A stretch of 64,000 bases of DNA from Cytophagales bacterium (lineage in GTDB: Bacteria > Bacteroidota > Bacteroidia > Cytophagales > Spirosomataceae), in the NCBI GenBank assembly GCA_013298215.1, contig JAAFKE010000009.1, positions 1 through 64,000 of the forward strand, written 5' to 3'. Shown one piece after another: positions 16,319-24,848 of this stretch. The first letter of the stretch is position 1. The number at the start of each line of letters is the position of its first letter. Position numbers and translations under genes: made by a program. The notes under the pieces are model-generated. The model searched no databases and was not told the DNA's origin. It worked only from the letters and a program-made list of their open reading frames with translations.

Positions 16319-17557
16319 ATGAAAAGTGAACAAAAACAGCCATTTATCAAAACAATAATGAGGGTTGCCGCGCTGGCAGTGCTGGCGCAGGTGGGGTTTG
16401 GGCAATTGTATTCGTCGGCCGATTTTGATAAAAAGTACGCCATGGTGATCCAAAACCCAGGCGTGCAGATCGAGGCCACCGAGGCGATTAATAAAATGTA
16501 CAATTTTAAGTTTGCCGAAGCCGACAAAGATTTTCGTTGGCTGCAATACCGCTACCCGCGCCATCCCATGCCGTATTTTTTGATGGGCCTGGCCGAGTGG
16601 TGGAAGATAGTGCCCAATACTGAGAACGATGCCTACGACGATCGATGTTTGGCACTGATGGACTCGAGCATTGTGCTGGCCGAACGCCTATACGACGCGC
16701 AAGACAACAAAATTGAACCCGCCTTTTTTTTGTCAGCGGCCTACGCATTCAAGGGGCGCATTCATTCCGAACGCAAGCACTGGGCCAAGGCCACGCTGGC
16801 GGGTAAAAATGCGTTGAAGTACATGGAAAAATGCAAAGGAAACGGCGATTTGAGTCCTGAGCTGCTCTTCGGCGACGGACTTTATAATTACTACGCCGAC
16901 TGGATTCCGCAAAATTATCCGTTGCTAAAACCCGTTTTGTGGCTCTTCCCGAAGGGCAATAAAAACCTTGGGATGGCGCAATTAGAAAAAACTGGTAACA
17001 ACGCGTTTTATACCCGTACCGAGGCGCGTTATTTTTTGATGCAGATTTACAGCTACGAAAACCAGTACGAAAAAGCCTACGAACTGGCCAAATATATGTG
17101 GCAGACGTTTCCCGACAATCCGTACTTTGAACGCTACTACTGCCGGTCGGCCTTTGTGCGGGGCTACGCCCCTGAGGCCGAAAAGGTGGCTCTGAGTATT
17201 CTTGACAAAATAAGTAAGGGCATGGCTGGCTACGAAGGCGTGAGCGGTCGCAACGCCGCTTACGTGCTGGGCTACTACAACCAAAACCTGCACCGAGACT
17301 ACGACAAAGCAATCGAATACTACCAGCGGGCCATTAATTTTTCGGTTGCAACGTCCTCAACCACAGCGGGCTACTACCTGTCGTCGTTGATGGGTCTGGG
17401 CCGCGTTGCCGAAATAAAAAAGGACTACGACGAGGCAACGCGCTACTACAAGTTGGCGCAAGACAAGGCCGAACGCAAATCGAGCCAGTTTAAGGAGGCC
17501 AAAGAGGCCATTGCCAGCCTCAAAAAAAGCCGCCGCGACGACCGCCGTAAGCGTTAG
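16319..17557 (+). CDS. TPR-repeat exported protein
   Basis: 412 residues from the ATG at 16319; the frame is open to 16193 but the upstream codons have no protein character. A signal peptide (about 1-30, VAALAVLAQVGFGQ) is followed by TPR-type helices throughout, such as RYFLMQIYSYENQYEKAYEL and DYDEATRYYKLAQDKAERK, and a highly basic end (KKSRRDDRRKR). It resembles Bacteroidota periplasmic tetratricopeptide proteins of unknown role. No catalytic motif is visible. Confidence 0.78.
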   Translation: MKSEQKQPFIKTIMRVAALAVLAQVGFGQLYSSADFDKKYAMVIQNPGVQIEATEAINKMYNFKFAEADKDFRWLQYRYPRHPMPYFLMGLAEWWKIVPNTENDAYDDRCLALMDSSIVLAERLYDAQDNKIEPAFFLSAAYAFKGRIHSERKHWAKATLAGKNALKYMEKCKGNGDLSPELLFGDGLYNYYADWIPQNYPLLKPVLWLFPKGNKNLGMAQLEKTGNNAFYTRTEARYFLMQIYSYENQYEKAYELAKYMWQTFPDNPYFERYYCRSAFVRGYAPEAEKVALSILDKISKGMAGYEGVSGRNAAYVLGYYNQNLHRDYDKAIEYYQRAINFSVATSSTTAGYYLSSLMGLGRVAEIKKDYDEATRYYKLAQDKAERKSSQFKEAKEAIASLKKSRRDDRRKR

Positions 17558-17564
17558 TGAACAC

Positions 17565-17774
17565 CTACGGAACGGGGTCGTGGCCGTGGCCGCCCCAGGG
17601 GTGGCAAGAGGCCAAGCGTTTTAGACCCAGCCAGCCACCCTTGCCAACGCCGTGCTTCTCAATGGCCTCGATCATGTACTGCGAGCAAGTGGGCGTGTAG
17701 CGGCAAGCGTTTGGTAAATAAGGAGATAAAACACCCTGGTACAGTTTTACCAAACCAACGAGCAGAAATTTCAT
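17565..17774 (-). CDS. yidD: Membrane protein insertion efficiency factor YidD
   Basis: 69 residues from the ATG at 17774 (upstream codons to 17837 look non-coding). The family signature is complete: [20 protein letters not shown] followed by CSQYMIEAI and [12 protein letters not shown]. YidD is a small inner-membrane-associated protein that helps YidC-mediated insertion. In many bacteria it lies beside rnpA and yidC; here it is alone, and yidC is about 10 kb away. Confidence 0.94.
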   Translation of the reverse strand: MKFLLVGLVKLYQGVLSPYLPNACRYTPTCSQYMIEAIEKHGVGKGGWLGLKRLASCHPWGGHGHDPVP

Positions 17775-17797
17775 GTTTTCTTTTGGGGTTATATTTT

Positions 17798-17805
17798 TAT
17801 ATTTG
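17798..17805 (+). promoter_or_regulatory. -7 promoter element (TATATTTG) for lgt-aroE
   Basis: TATATTTG fits the -7 consensus, in the divergent yidD/lgt gap, 67 nt before the lgt ATG. Confidence 0.5.
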
Positions 17806-17872
17806 CCTCCAAGTTTGGGTAGGCAGCGTGCCACCAAAACCCCAAAAACCCTAATTTATAACTCATTCTGAG

Positions 17873-18685
17873 ATGTTTTCATTCATTAATTGGAACATAG
17901 ACCCCGAAATATTCGCCGTTGGCTCCGTTTCAATTCGTTGGTATGGCCTGCTGTTTGCCTCGGGTTTTTTGTTTGGTCAGCGTATTATGGCCCATATTTT
18001 TAAGGTCGAAAAAGTTGAAGAATCGCTCTTAGACTCGTTGCTGCTCACGATGGTTATCTCGACAGTTTTGGGGGCCAGAATTGGGCATTTTGCTTTCTAC
18101 GAACCCTCCGTTTTTATGAACGACCCGTTGCAGGTTATCATGCCGCCCTTTGCGGGTTTGGCCAGCCACGGTGCACTCATTGGCATTTTGTTGGCACTGT
18201 TGGTGTATTCCCGCACGCAAAAAATGCACTTCTTTTGGCTCACCGACCGCATGGTAATCGTGGCTGCCTTGGGTGGTTTTTTTATTAGACTCGGCAACCT
18301 AATGAACTCCGAAATTGTGGGCAAAGTTACCGACGTGCCGTGGGCCTTTTTGTTTTTACGAAACACCGAATTTTTGCCCGTTTATCCGCGCCATCCCGCC
18401 CAATTATACGAGGCACTGTCGTGTTTGGTGCTTTTTGGGGTGCTTTATTTCCTTTGGAATCGTTTTAGGGGCCAAACTCCGCAGGGAATGCTCCTGAGTA
18501 TTTTCATTATTTGGGTGTTTGGCCTGCGCTTTTTGTTCGAGTACTTAAAAGAAAATCAGGAGGCTTTCGAGGCTGGCTTGCCTTTTAATATGGGTCAAAT
18601 TTTGAGTATTCCTGCCGTTCTGTTGGGCGTTGGTATTCTGATTTATTCCCTGTCTAATAAAAATAAAGCAATCTGGTACAATTAG
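17873..18685 (+). CDS. lgt: Prolipoprotein diacylglyceryl transferase
   Basis: Inner-membrane enzyme that moves a diacylglyceryl group from phosphatidylglycerol to the lipobox Cys of prolipoproteins. 270 residues with about 7 transmembrane helices. Motifs: SIRWYGLLFASGF, ASHGALIGI (the HG-type motif), the Lgt signature RLGNLMNSEIVGK, and YPRHPAQLYEAL. Several lipoprotein genes in this window are its expected substrates. It is followed after 25 bp by aroE, probably in the same operon. Confidence 0.96.
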   Translation: MFSFINWNIDPEIFAVGSVSIRWYGLLFASGFLFGQRIMAHIFKVEKVEESLLDSLLLTMVISTVLGARIGHFAFYEPSVFMNDPLQVIMPPFAGLASHGALIGILLALLVYSRTQKMHFFWLTDRMVIVAALGGFFIRLGNLMNSEIVGKVTDVPWAFLFLRNTEFLPVYPRHPAQLYEALSCLVLFGVLYFLWNRFRGQTPQGMLLSIFIIWVFGLRFLFEYLKENQEAFEAGLPFNMGQILSIPAVLLGVGILIYSLSNKNKAIWYN

Positions 18686-18710
18686 AAACGGTTTCTTAAA
18701 ACGTAGAATT

Positions 18711-19478
18711 ATGACCCGTTACGGCCTCATTGGCTTTCCGCTCGGACATTCGTTTTCAAAAAAATACTTTACCGAAAAATTTGAAAACGAAGGCATCCAA
18801 AACCACCAATACGATCTTTTTGAGCTGTCCGACTACAAAAAGCTACCGCAGCTAATTGCCGAAAATCCAGACATCAGAGGGCTGAACGTAACGATACCGC
18901 ACAAACAAAACGTGGTGGCACTTTTAGACAAACTCGATGCGCAGTCGGCGGGGCGAATTGGGGCGGTCAATACAATCAAAATCGGTGCCGACGGAAAAAC
19001 GACTGGCTACAACACTGACTACTACGGCTTTAGGCAATCTTTGGAGGACTGGTTGGGCAATGCCGCGCCCGCAATGCAAGCCCTCGTGCTGGGCGACGGC
19101 GGGGCGGCAAAGGCGGTTTTGGCGGCCTTAGACGATCTACACATTGGGTACAAAATTGTTTCGCGGGGGGGCAGTGCCGACCCCAGCGCCCGCCGAATTT
19201 CATACGAAGCCCTCAGAAACTCGCGCATCACCAACGACAGCCAACTTATTATAAACGCCTCGCCAGTGGGTACATTTCCTGCCGTTGATGACTGCCCCGA
19301 TATTGCGTATGAGCAGCTAACCGACCAGCATTTTTTGTACGATCTGGTGTATAATCCCGCCGAAACGCTATTTCTCAAAAAAGGCAGAACCCACGGCGCA
19401 GCCGCCCACAACGGCCTGAAAATGCTACAGTTGCAAGCCGAAAAAGCCTGGCAAATCTGGAATGATCCCGACTGCTAA
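18711..19478 (+). CDS. aroE: Shikimate dehydrogenase
   Basis: NADPH-dependent reduction of 3-dehydroshikimate to shikimate in aromatic amino acid synthesis. 255 residues, slightly short but complete. Shikimate-binding GFPLGHSFS at the N terminus, NVTIPHKQNV with the catalytic Lys, AVNTIK, and NTDYYGF with the catalytic Asp; the dinucleotide loop is GDGGAAKAV (AroE-type, one Gly differing from GAGG). C-terminal YNPAETLFL and NGLKMLQLQAEKAW are typical. It ends in a 4-bp overlap with the convergent NADH dehydrogenase gene. Confidence 0.94.
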   Translation: MTRYGLIGFPLGHSFSKKYFTEKFENEGIQNHQYDLFELSDYKKLPQLIAENPDIRGLNVTIPHKQNVVALLDKLDAQSAGRIGAVNTIKIGADGKTTGYNTDYYGFRQSLEDWLGNAAPAMQALVLGDGGAAKAVLAALDDLHIGYKIVSRGGSADPSARRISYEALRNSRITNDSQLIINASPVGTFPAVDDCPDIAYEQLTDQHFLYDLVYNPAETLFLKKGRTHGAAAHNGLKMLQLQAEKAWQIWNDPDC

Positions 19479-20752
19479 CTTTTTTTTGACCTGATAATGA
19501 GCCTCAACGCTTGGTCGTAGGTAACGTAGTTCCAAACCCAGTTGAGAAACACCAGGAGGCGGTTTTTAACGCCCACCAGGGCCATCAGGTGCACAAACAT
19601 CCAAGTGAGCCACGCAAAAAATCCCTGAAACTTCCAAAATGGCAGATCTACCACTGCCAAATTGCGTCCCACGGTGGCCATAGACCCCAAATCTTTGTAA
19701 GAAAACGCTTCCATGGGTTGCTTTGCGATGGCTTTCAGTAGGTTTTTTGCCAACAAAGTCCCCTGCTGAATGGCACCTTGGGCCATTTGAGGGTGCCCGT
19801 TGGGGTATTTTTCTTGGGCCATGCTGGCGATGTCGCCGATGGCAAAAACATTTTCTAAACCCACCACTTGGTTGTAGTTGTTTACTTTAATGCGGTTGCC
19901 ACGGGCCATGGCCTCGGCGGGTATGCCCGCCACGGAGTTGCCTGTGATACCCGCCGCCCAGATCACGTTGTTGGTTCTGATCTTGTCGCCGTTGTTGATG
20001 TAGGCGTATTGGCCGTCAAAATCCGTGATTCGTTCGCCGAGGCGCAAGTTCACGCCCAGTTTTTCTAAATACTGTTTACCGCTCGCCGATGCCTCGTCCG
20101 ACATGACTTCTAACACCTCCCCCGACGATTCAAAAAGGTAGATTTGCATGGCATCGAAATTGAGTTCGGGGTAGTCTTTGGGCAAAATATGCTTTTTCAT
20201 TTCGGCCAACATTCCCGACACCTCCACGCCCGTGGGGCCTCCGCCCACCACCACCACGTTGAGCAACCCGCGTCTAATATCGTCGTTTTCGGCGGTAACG
20301 GCATCCTCGAAATTTTGCAATAAACGGTTTCGCAGCGCAATGGCCTCGGCAATAGACTTCATCGGCAGGGCGAGGTTTGTGATGTTTGGCATCCCAAAAA
20401 AATTGGTTGTTGCCCCAATGGCCAGCACCAAGTAGTCGTATTCGATGGTACCGAGCGTGGTTTCGATGGTATTTTGGGCGTTGTTAATGCCCGTCACCTC
20501 GGTGACGCGGATGTGTACATTTTTTTTATTTTGAAAAACCTTTCGCAGCGGAAACGCAATCGAACTGGGTTCTAAACCCGCCATGGCCACCTGATACAGC
20601 AACGGCTGAAACTGGTGGTAGTTATTTTTGTCAATAATAACTACTTGAATGTCAGTGTTTTCAGATAATTTTCTGGCCAGTGCCAAGCCGCCAAAGCCCG
20701 CGCCCACGATCACAACGCGCTGAGACTGATTTTTGGGAATGTTGGGAAGCAT
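19475..20752 (-). CDS. ndh: Type II NADH dehydrogenase (NAD(P)/FAD-dependent oxidoreductase)
   Basis: Single-subunit, non-proton-pumping NADH:quinone oxidoreductase. 425 residues from the ATG at 20752 (the frame is open to 20833 without good coding). FAD-binding VVIVGAGFGGLALARKL at the N terminus, NADH-binding VVVVGGGPTGVEVSGML in the middle, a second FAD motif NVFAIGDIA, and FSYKDLGSMATVGR. The C-terminal hydrophobic stretch (GFFAWLTWMFVHLMALVG) is the usual membrane anchor. It starts 23 nt after the argF' stop codon and could be cotranscribed with it. Confidence 0.93.
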   Translation of the reverse strand: MLPNIPKNQSQRVVIVGAGFGGLALARKLSENTDIQVVIIDKNNYHQFQPLLYQVAMAGLEPSSIAFPLRKVFQNKKNVHIRVTEVTGINNAQNTIETTLGTIEYDYLVLAIGATTNFFGMPNITNLALPMKSIAEAIALRNRLLQNFEDAVTAENDDIRRGLLNVVVVGGGPTGVEVSGMLAEMKKHILPKDYPELNFDAMQIYLFESSGEVLEVMSDEASASGKQYLEKLGVNLRLGERITDFDGQYAYINNGDKIRTNNVIWAAGITGNSVAGIPAEAMARGNRIKVNNYNQVVGLENVFAIGDIASMAQEKYPNGHPQMAQGAIQQGTLLAKNLLKAIAKQPMEAFSYKDLGSMATVGRNLAVVDLPFWKFQGFFAWLTWMFVHLMALVGVKNRLLVFLNWVWNYVTYDQALRLIIRSKKS

Positions 20753-20775
20753 AGTGAGGGGTTTGGGGGTGAAAA

Positions 20776-21735
20776 TTATTTTTTGGTGGCCATGTCTATC
20801 AGAATATCCCGCAAGACCGCCTGCGCCGACCACTCGCGGTTGCCAGCTTGCTGCACCACCACCGACGCATCAGAATCTAAAACCTCATCGGTCACTTTGA
20901 GGTTCCTGCGCACGGGCAGGCAGTGCATAAACTTGCCGTTGTTGGTACGCGCCATTTTTTCGGCGGTCATCATCCAGGTGCTGTCTTGGGTTAGCACTTG
21001 GCCGTATTGTTGGTACGAAGACCAGTTTTTGCCGTACACAAAATCGGCGTTTTCTAAGGCTTCATTTTGGTCATAAACTACGGTGGCATTGCCCAAAAAC
21101 TCGGGTGCAAGCTCATAGCCTTGCGGGTGCGTCACCACCAGATCAACGTCCCAGGGGTTCATCCATTCGCAGAAAGAGTTGGCCACTGCCTGCGGTAGTG
21201 CCTTAAAATGCGGCAACCACGTGAGCACTACTTTTGGGCGCGGCTTGGTTTTAAGTTCCTCGATCGTAATGCAGTCGGCCAGCGACTGCAAAGGGTGGCG
21301 CGTGGCCGATTCTAAATTGACAATTGGTACGCCCGCGTATTTTTTAAATTGGTTCATGACCAATTCGGCGTAGTCTTTGTCGCGGTCTTGCAGGCCAGCA
21401 AAGGCCCTGATTCCGATTACGTCGCAGTATTGGGCAATTACGGCGGCGGCTTCTTTTACGTGTTCGGCTTTGTCGGCGTTCATCACCACGCCGTCTTCCA
21501 TTTCCAACCCCCAGCCGTCGGTTCCTACGTTCATCACGATGGTGTTCATGCCCAAATTTTGGGCCGCTTTTTGGGTGCTGAGTCGGGTTCGGAGGCTGGC
21601 ATTAAAAAAAAGCAGCCCCATGGTTTTGTTTTTGCCCAGGTGCTGGTCTTTGAACGGGTCGGCCTTGGCTTCGATGCCCGCCCGCACGAGGGCATTGATG
21701 TCGGTGGTGTCGGCGATGCTAATAAAATTTTGCAT
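20776..21735 (-). CDS. argF': N-acylornithine carbamoyltransferase (ArgF' type)
   Basis: Transfers a carbamoyl group to an N-acylated ornithine in the Bacteroidota version of arginine synthesis. 319 residues. The carbamoyl-phosphate motif is SLRTRLSTQ (residues 47-55); ATRHPLQS, NSFCEWMNPWD and MHCLPVRRN follow. As I recall, Bacteroides fragilis succinylornithine transcarbamylase has Pro90 here, and a Pro90-to-Glu change shifts it to acetylornithine; this protein has Ala90 (NADKAEH). The acyl group is therefore uncertain. A repeat element lies upstream of the start. Confidence 0.92.
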   Translation of the reverse strand: MQNFISIADTTDINALVRAGIEAKADPFKDQHLGKNKTMGLLFFNASLRTRLSTQKAAQNLGMNTIVMNVGTDGWGLEMEDGVVMNADKAEHVKEAAAVIAQYCDVIGIRAFAGLQDRDKDYAELVMNQFKKYAGVPIVNLESATRHPLQSLADCITIEELKTKPRPKVVLTWLPHFKALPQAVANSFCEWMNPWDVDLVVTHPQGYELAPEFLGNATVVYDQNEALENADFVYGKNWSSYQQYGQVLTQDSTWMMTAEKMARTNNGKFMHCLPVRRNLKVTDEVLDSDASVVVQQAGNREWSAQAVLRDILIDMATKK

Positions 21736-21748
21736 TGTGGGGGGATGG

Positions 21749-21950
21749 GTAATGATGTTGAATTTTGAATGAATGAATTTTTGAATGATGTTGGATAGTC
21801 ATATGGTTGCAAAGTAAAAAACGTTGATTATCAAGATTCATTTACTTAATCGTGGGTCAGTCATTTAGTAATCGCGCGGGCAGCTCCTTCATTCAATCAT
21901 CCAATCACTCAATCATTCAAAACGAGTGGCGAATTGCTTCAACATTATTA
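21749..21950. repeat. MITE-like repeat with imperfect terminal inverted repeats
   Basis: About 200 bp bounded by TAATGATGTTGAA (21750-21762) and TTCAACATTATTA (21938-21950), 12 of 13 matching as inverted repeats. Inside each end are degenerate TGAATGAATGAAT / ATTCAATCATCCAATCA arrays, also in inverted orientation. The left 100 bp is clearly related to 56542-56642, and its first 20 bp to 12571-12590. It codes for nothing and fills the argF'-MBOAT gap. Confidence 0.62.
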
Positions 21951-21967
21951 TTCAAGTGCCGAAATAC

Positions 21968-23425
21968 CTAAAACTGAAAGTAGATAAACTGATTTGAGCC
22001 AAACACTCCGAAAAAATAAGTGAGTGCCAATGTACCAACAAAAAGTAGGTAGAAAACAACCGTATTTTTGGTGGGAACGTACAGGTAAAAATATTCTTTG
22101 AGTTGTAAAAATAGGATCAAAAATACGCAGAACCACATTTCTACCGCGTTGAGCGGGGTTTTGAGCGAGTCTGAGAGCGACGTTCGGGCTATTTTTTTCA
22201 GAATAACGAAAGCATCACTGGTGTGTTCGACCCTAAAAAAAACCCAGGCCAGCATAACCAGCAAAAACGTAAAAAAAACCTGCAATACCGAATAGACCCT
22301 GCCAGTGGGCAGTTTTATGCCCAACGCGCGGAGGTATTTGTCGCGCAGCGACTCCCCGAGCAGGAAGCCACCGTGCAGGCCGCCCCAGATCACAAATTTC
22401 CAGCTGGCGCCGTGCCACAGGCCGCTCACCAAAAACACCATCATTCGGTTGGCGTAGCCGCGCAGTTCGCCTTTGCGGTTGCCGCCCAGCGGAATGTACA
22501 AATAATCTCTGAACCAGGTGGAGAGCGAAATATGCCACCGCCCCCAAAATTCGGCGATAGATTTTGAGAAATAAGGCGTGCGGAAGTTTTCCATGAGATC
22601 GTAGCCCATTACCCGCGCCGCGCCAATGGCAATGTCGGAGTAGCCCGAAAAATCACAGTATATCACAAAGGTATAAAAAAACGTAGCCACCAGTAGCGTC
22701 AGTCCGTTGTGGTTGTGGGGCTGGTGGTAGGCGTGTTCCACCACCAGCCCGAGGCGGTCGGCGATGACGCATTTCTTAAAGACCCCAAACGCCATCTGCA
22801 TCAACCCCGCTTTCACGTTTTCAAAATCGTACTTAAAATAAGTGTGAAATTGGTGCAACACGTTCTGCGGCCGCTCAATGGGCCCGGCTACCAATTGCGG
22901 GTAGAACATGACGTAAAGCGCATAAATACCGAAGTGCCTTTCGGCCTTTTGGTTGCCTCGGTACACCTCGATGGTGTAGCTCATGGCCTGAAAAGTATGA
23001 AAAGACAAGCCGATGGGCAGCACAACCGACCCCGACCCCGTGACCATCCAGTCGCGGAGGGTCTGCGGCAAAATGGCCCCGAGCGGAGGAATGGCCAGAC
23101 CAACCGACGCAAAAACGCGGTTGAAGTTCTCCATCCCAAAATCGTAATACTTAAAAAATGCTAAAATACCTACGTTGGATATGATGCTGATAATGAGCCA
23201 CCAACGGCGTTTTTGAACGTTTTTTTCGCCCTCAATCCAAAGTCCCGCAAAATAATCTATTACAATAGTGAAGGCCAGCACCAGAATAAAGGCAGGCTTG
23301 AAGACCATGTAAAAATAGCAGCTTGCCAGCAGCAACAGCACCCAGCGCCCCGTTTTGTTGAGGCTAAAATAGGCCAACGTGACTACAATAAAAAACAAGA
23401 TAAATTGAATGGAATTGAAAAGCAT
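21968..23425 (-). CDS. MBOAT-family O-acyltransferase (AlgI-like)
   Basis: A 485-residue polytopic membrane protein of the membrane-bound O-acyltransferase family. It has YPQLVAGPIERPQNVL, the FWGRWHISLSTWFRDYLYIP block and LVSGLWHGASWKFVIWG with the catalytic His. AlgI/DltB-type members pass acetyl or acyl groups across the membrane to exported polysaccharides, usually with an SGNH-hydrolase partner. No such partner is adjacent; the nearest SGNH protein is at 48767. It forms an operon with the DUF6056 and GT2 genes upstream (gaps of 3 and 1 bp), suggesting surface glycan modification. Confidence 0.9.
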   Translation of the reverse strand: MLFNSIQFILFFIVVTLAYFSLNKTGRWVLLLLASCYFYMVFKPAFILVLAFTIVIDYFAGLWIEGEKNVQKRRWWLIISIISNVGILAFFKYYDFGMENFNRVFASVGLAIPPLGAILPQTLRDWMVTGSGSVVLPIGLSFHTFQAMSYTIEVYRGNQKAERHFGIYALYVMFYPQLVAGPIERPQNVLHQFHTYFKYDFENVKAGLMQMAFGVFKKCVIADRLGLVVEHAYHQPHNHNGLTLLVATFFYTFVIYCDFSGYSDIAIGAARVMGYDLMENFRTPYFSKSIAEFWGRWHISLSTWFRDYLYIPLGGNRKGELRGYANRMMVFLVSGLWHGASWKFVIWGGLHGGFLLGESLRDKYLRALGIKLPTGRVYSVLQVFFTFLLVMLAWVFFRVEHTSDAFVILKKIARTSLSDSLKTPLNAVEMWFCVFLILFLQLKEYFYLYVPTKNTVVFYLLFVGTLALTYFFGVFGSNQFIYFQF

Positions 23426-23428
23426 AGG

Positions 23429-24847
23429 CTATTTTTTTTGGTCGGTAATTATAATAATTTCCTTGCCGTAATAACTGGCCATGCAGCGGTTCCACCAGTG
23501 TTTGGGGTTGGGTTTGAGGTCTTCTACGAACAGCGATTCGGGAATCTGGGTGAGCGGCTGGAGGTAAATAACCTTGGCCGACGAACCTACAATTTGGGCG
23601 CGGCGGGCGGTCATCTCGCGGTCGTACTGGGCGGCACTGCCGCGTAGGGCGTCGTTGTATATCATCTTGACGACCGCGCTGTTCCGAAAACCGTACACAA
23701 TCAAAACCGCCAGCAAGACTTTAGACGCAACGGGGGCTTCGGCCACGCGCAGGGCTGGTTTGGTTTGGTGGTAGTGGCTCACCCACACCAAAATATTGTA
23801 AAACCACCCGACCAGAAAAAACAAATACACCGCATTGAGCACCCGCGTGGTGGGGGCGGTGTTGGTGCCATAAAAAGCCGTAAATACTTGAGCGGCCATG
23901 ATGCCCACGTAAACAACCCCCGCAAAAGCTGGATGCACCGCAAAGATGGCGCGCGCCTGGCCGTTGGGATGCACCACCAGGGCGCGCGCCTGCGTGAGAA
24001 ACCACACGCTGAAAGCCAGCAGAGCCACCGACACCCATTTGCCCACCAACGACCCCAACATACTGAAAGACGCAACGACCGAAAACGGAATTTTGCGGGC
24101 ATCGGGATACTCGTTGAGGCGCAGGGCGTTGCCAGGGGCGGAGAAAAAAAGGTAGAACGAAACCCCCGCGACGGCCAAGATGCCAACGAGAAACGGGTCT
24201 ATTTTGCGGGTGGTGGCGCACCTGTAAACGAAAATGCCCCCCAACAGAACGGCTAAAACCAACAAAAGTGGCTCGCAAGAACCAACAATGGCAAAGGTCA
24301 AAAAGCCAATAAAGACCGCCGTGAGGTTTCGCAAATTACCGCTTGGCAGGCCATACCAGCGCGCGAGCATGAGCAGCCAAGTTAAAATTAAGATGCTACC
24401 CACTGTGTAGAGCGACGACGCGGCCGTCCAGTAAAAAAACTCGGACAGGACGGGGATTTTGAGAATAAACAAGCAGAAAATCATGCTGCCGTAGCCCGCC
24501 ACCGCCAGCGAAGACACCTCCGTGGCTTGCTTGATGAGCGCAAATAAACTCGCCAGCAAACCGACCATTAGCACCACTGGCCACACTTTAAAGCCCGCGT
24601 ACCAATGAAACAAAAGCGGGTTGGAGTGGTTGAGCAAATAGGCAAAATAGCGCCCCGACCAACCGTCGTAGTAGTATTTTTGCGCCTCCCAGTACCCAAA
24701 CCGCTGCACGGTGTCGATGTAGCAATAATCGTCGGCTGGCGACGGGTGGTTGTAGTAGGCCAGCACCACGAGCGGCAGCAGCACCAGAGCCAGCAGGCCG
24801 AGGTTGAAACAATGAACCAGGGCTGGACGTTGAAAAAAAGAGAGCAT
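23429..24847 (-). CDS. DUF6056-type polytopic membrane protein (GT-C-like)
   Basis: 472 residues with about 10-11 hydrophobic segments. The N-terminal periplasmic loop NHPSPADDYCYIDT and GYWEAQKYYYDGWSGRYFAY match the DUF6056 pattern, which resembles GT-C glycosyltransferases where acidic residues in the first loop bind a lipid-linked sugar. The C terminus is soluble (about 400-472, LTQIPESLFVEDLKPNPKHW). It lies between the MBOAT and GT2 genes with almost no spacing. A role in transferring sugar from a polyprenyl carrier made by the GT2 is a reasonable inference. Confidence 0.78.
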   Translation of the reverse strand: MLSFFQRPALVHCFNLGLLALVLLPLVVLAYYNHPSPADDYCYIDTVQRFGYWEAQKYYYDGWSGRYFAYLLNHSNPLLFHWYAGFKVWPVVLMVGLLASLFALIKQATEVSSLAVAGYGSMIFCLFILKIPVLSEFFYWTAASSLYTVGSILILTWLLMLARWYGLPSGNLRNLTAVFIGFLTFAIVGSCEPLLLVLAVLLGGIFVYRCATTRKIDPFLVGILAVAGVSFYLFFSAPGNALRLNEYPDARKIPFSVVASFSMLGSLVGKWVSVALLAFSVWFLTQARALVVHPNGQARAIFAVHPAFAGVVYVGIMAAQVFTAFYGTNTAPTTRVLNAVYLFFLVGWFYNILVWVSHYHQTKPALRVAEAPVASKVLLAVLIVYGFRNSAVVKMIYNDALRGSAAQYDREMTARRAQIVGSSAKVIYLQPLTQIPESLFVEDLKPNPKHWWNRCMASYYGKEIIIITDQKK

Positions 24848-24848
24848 C

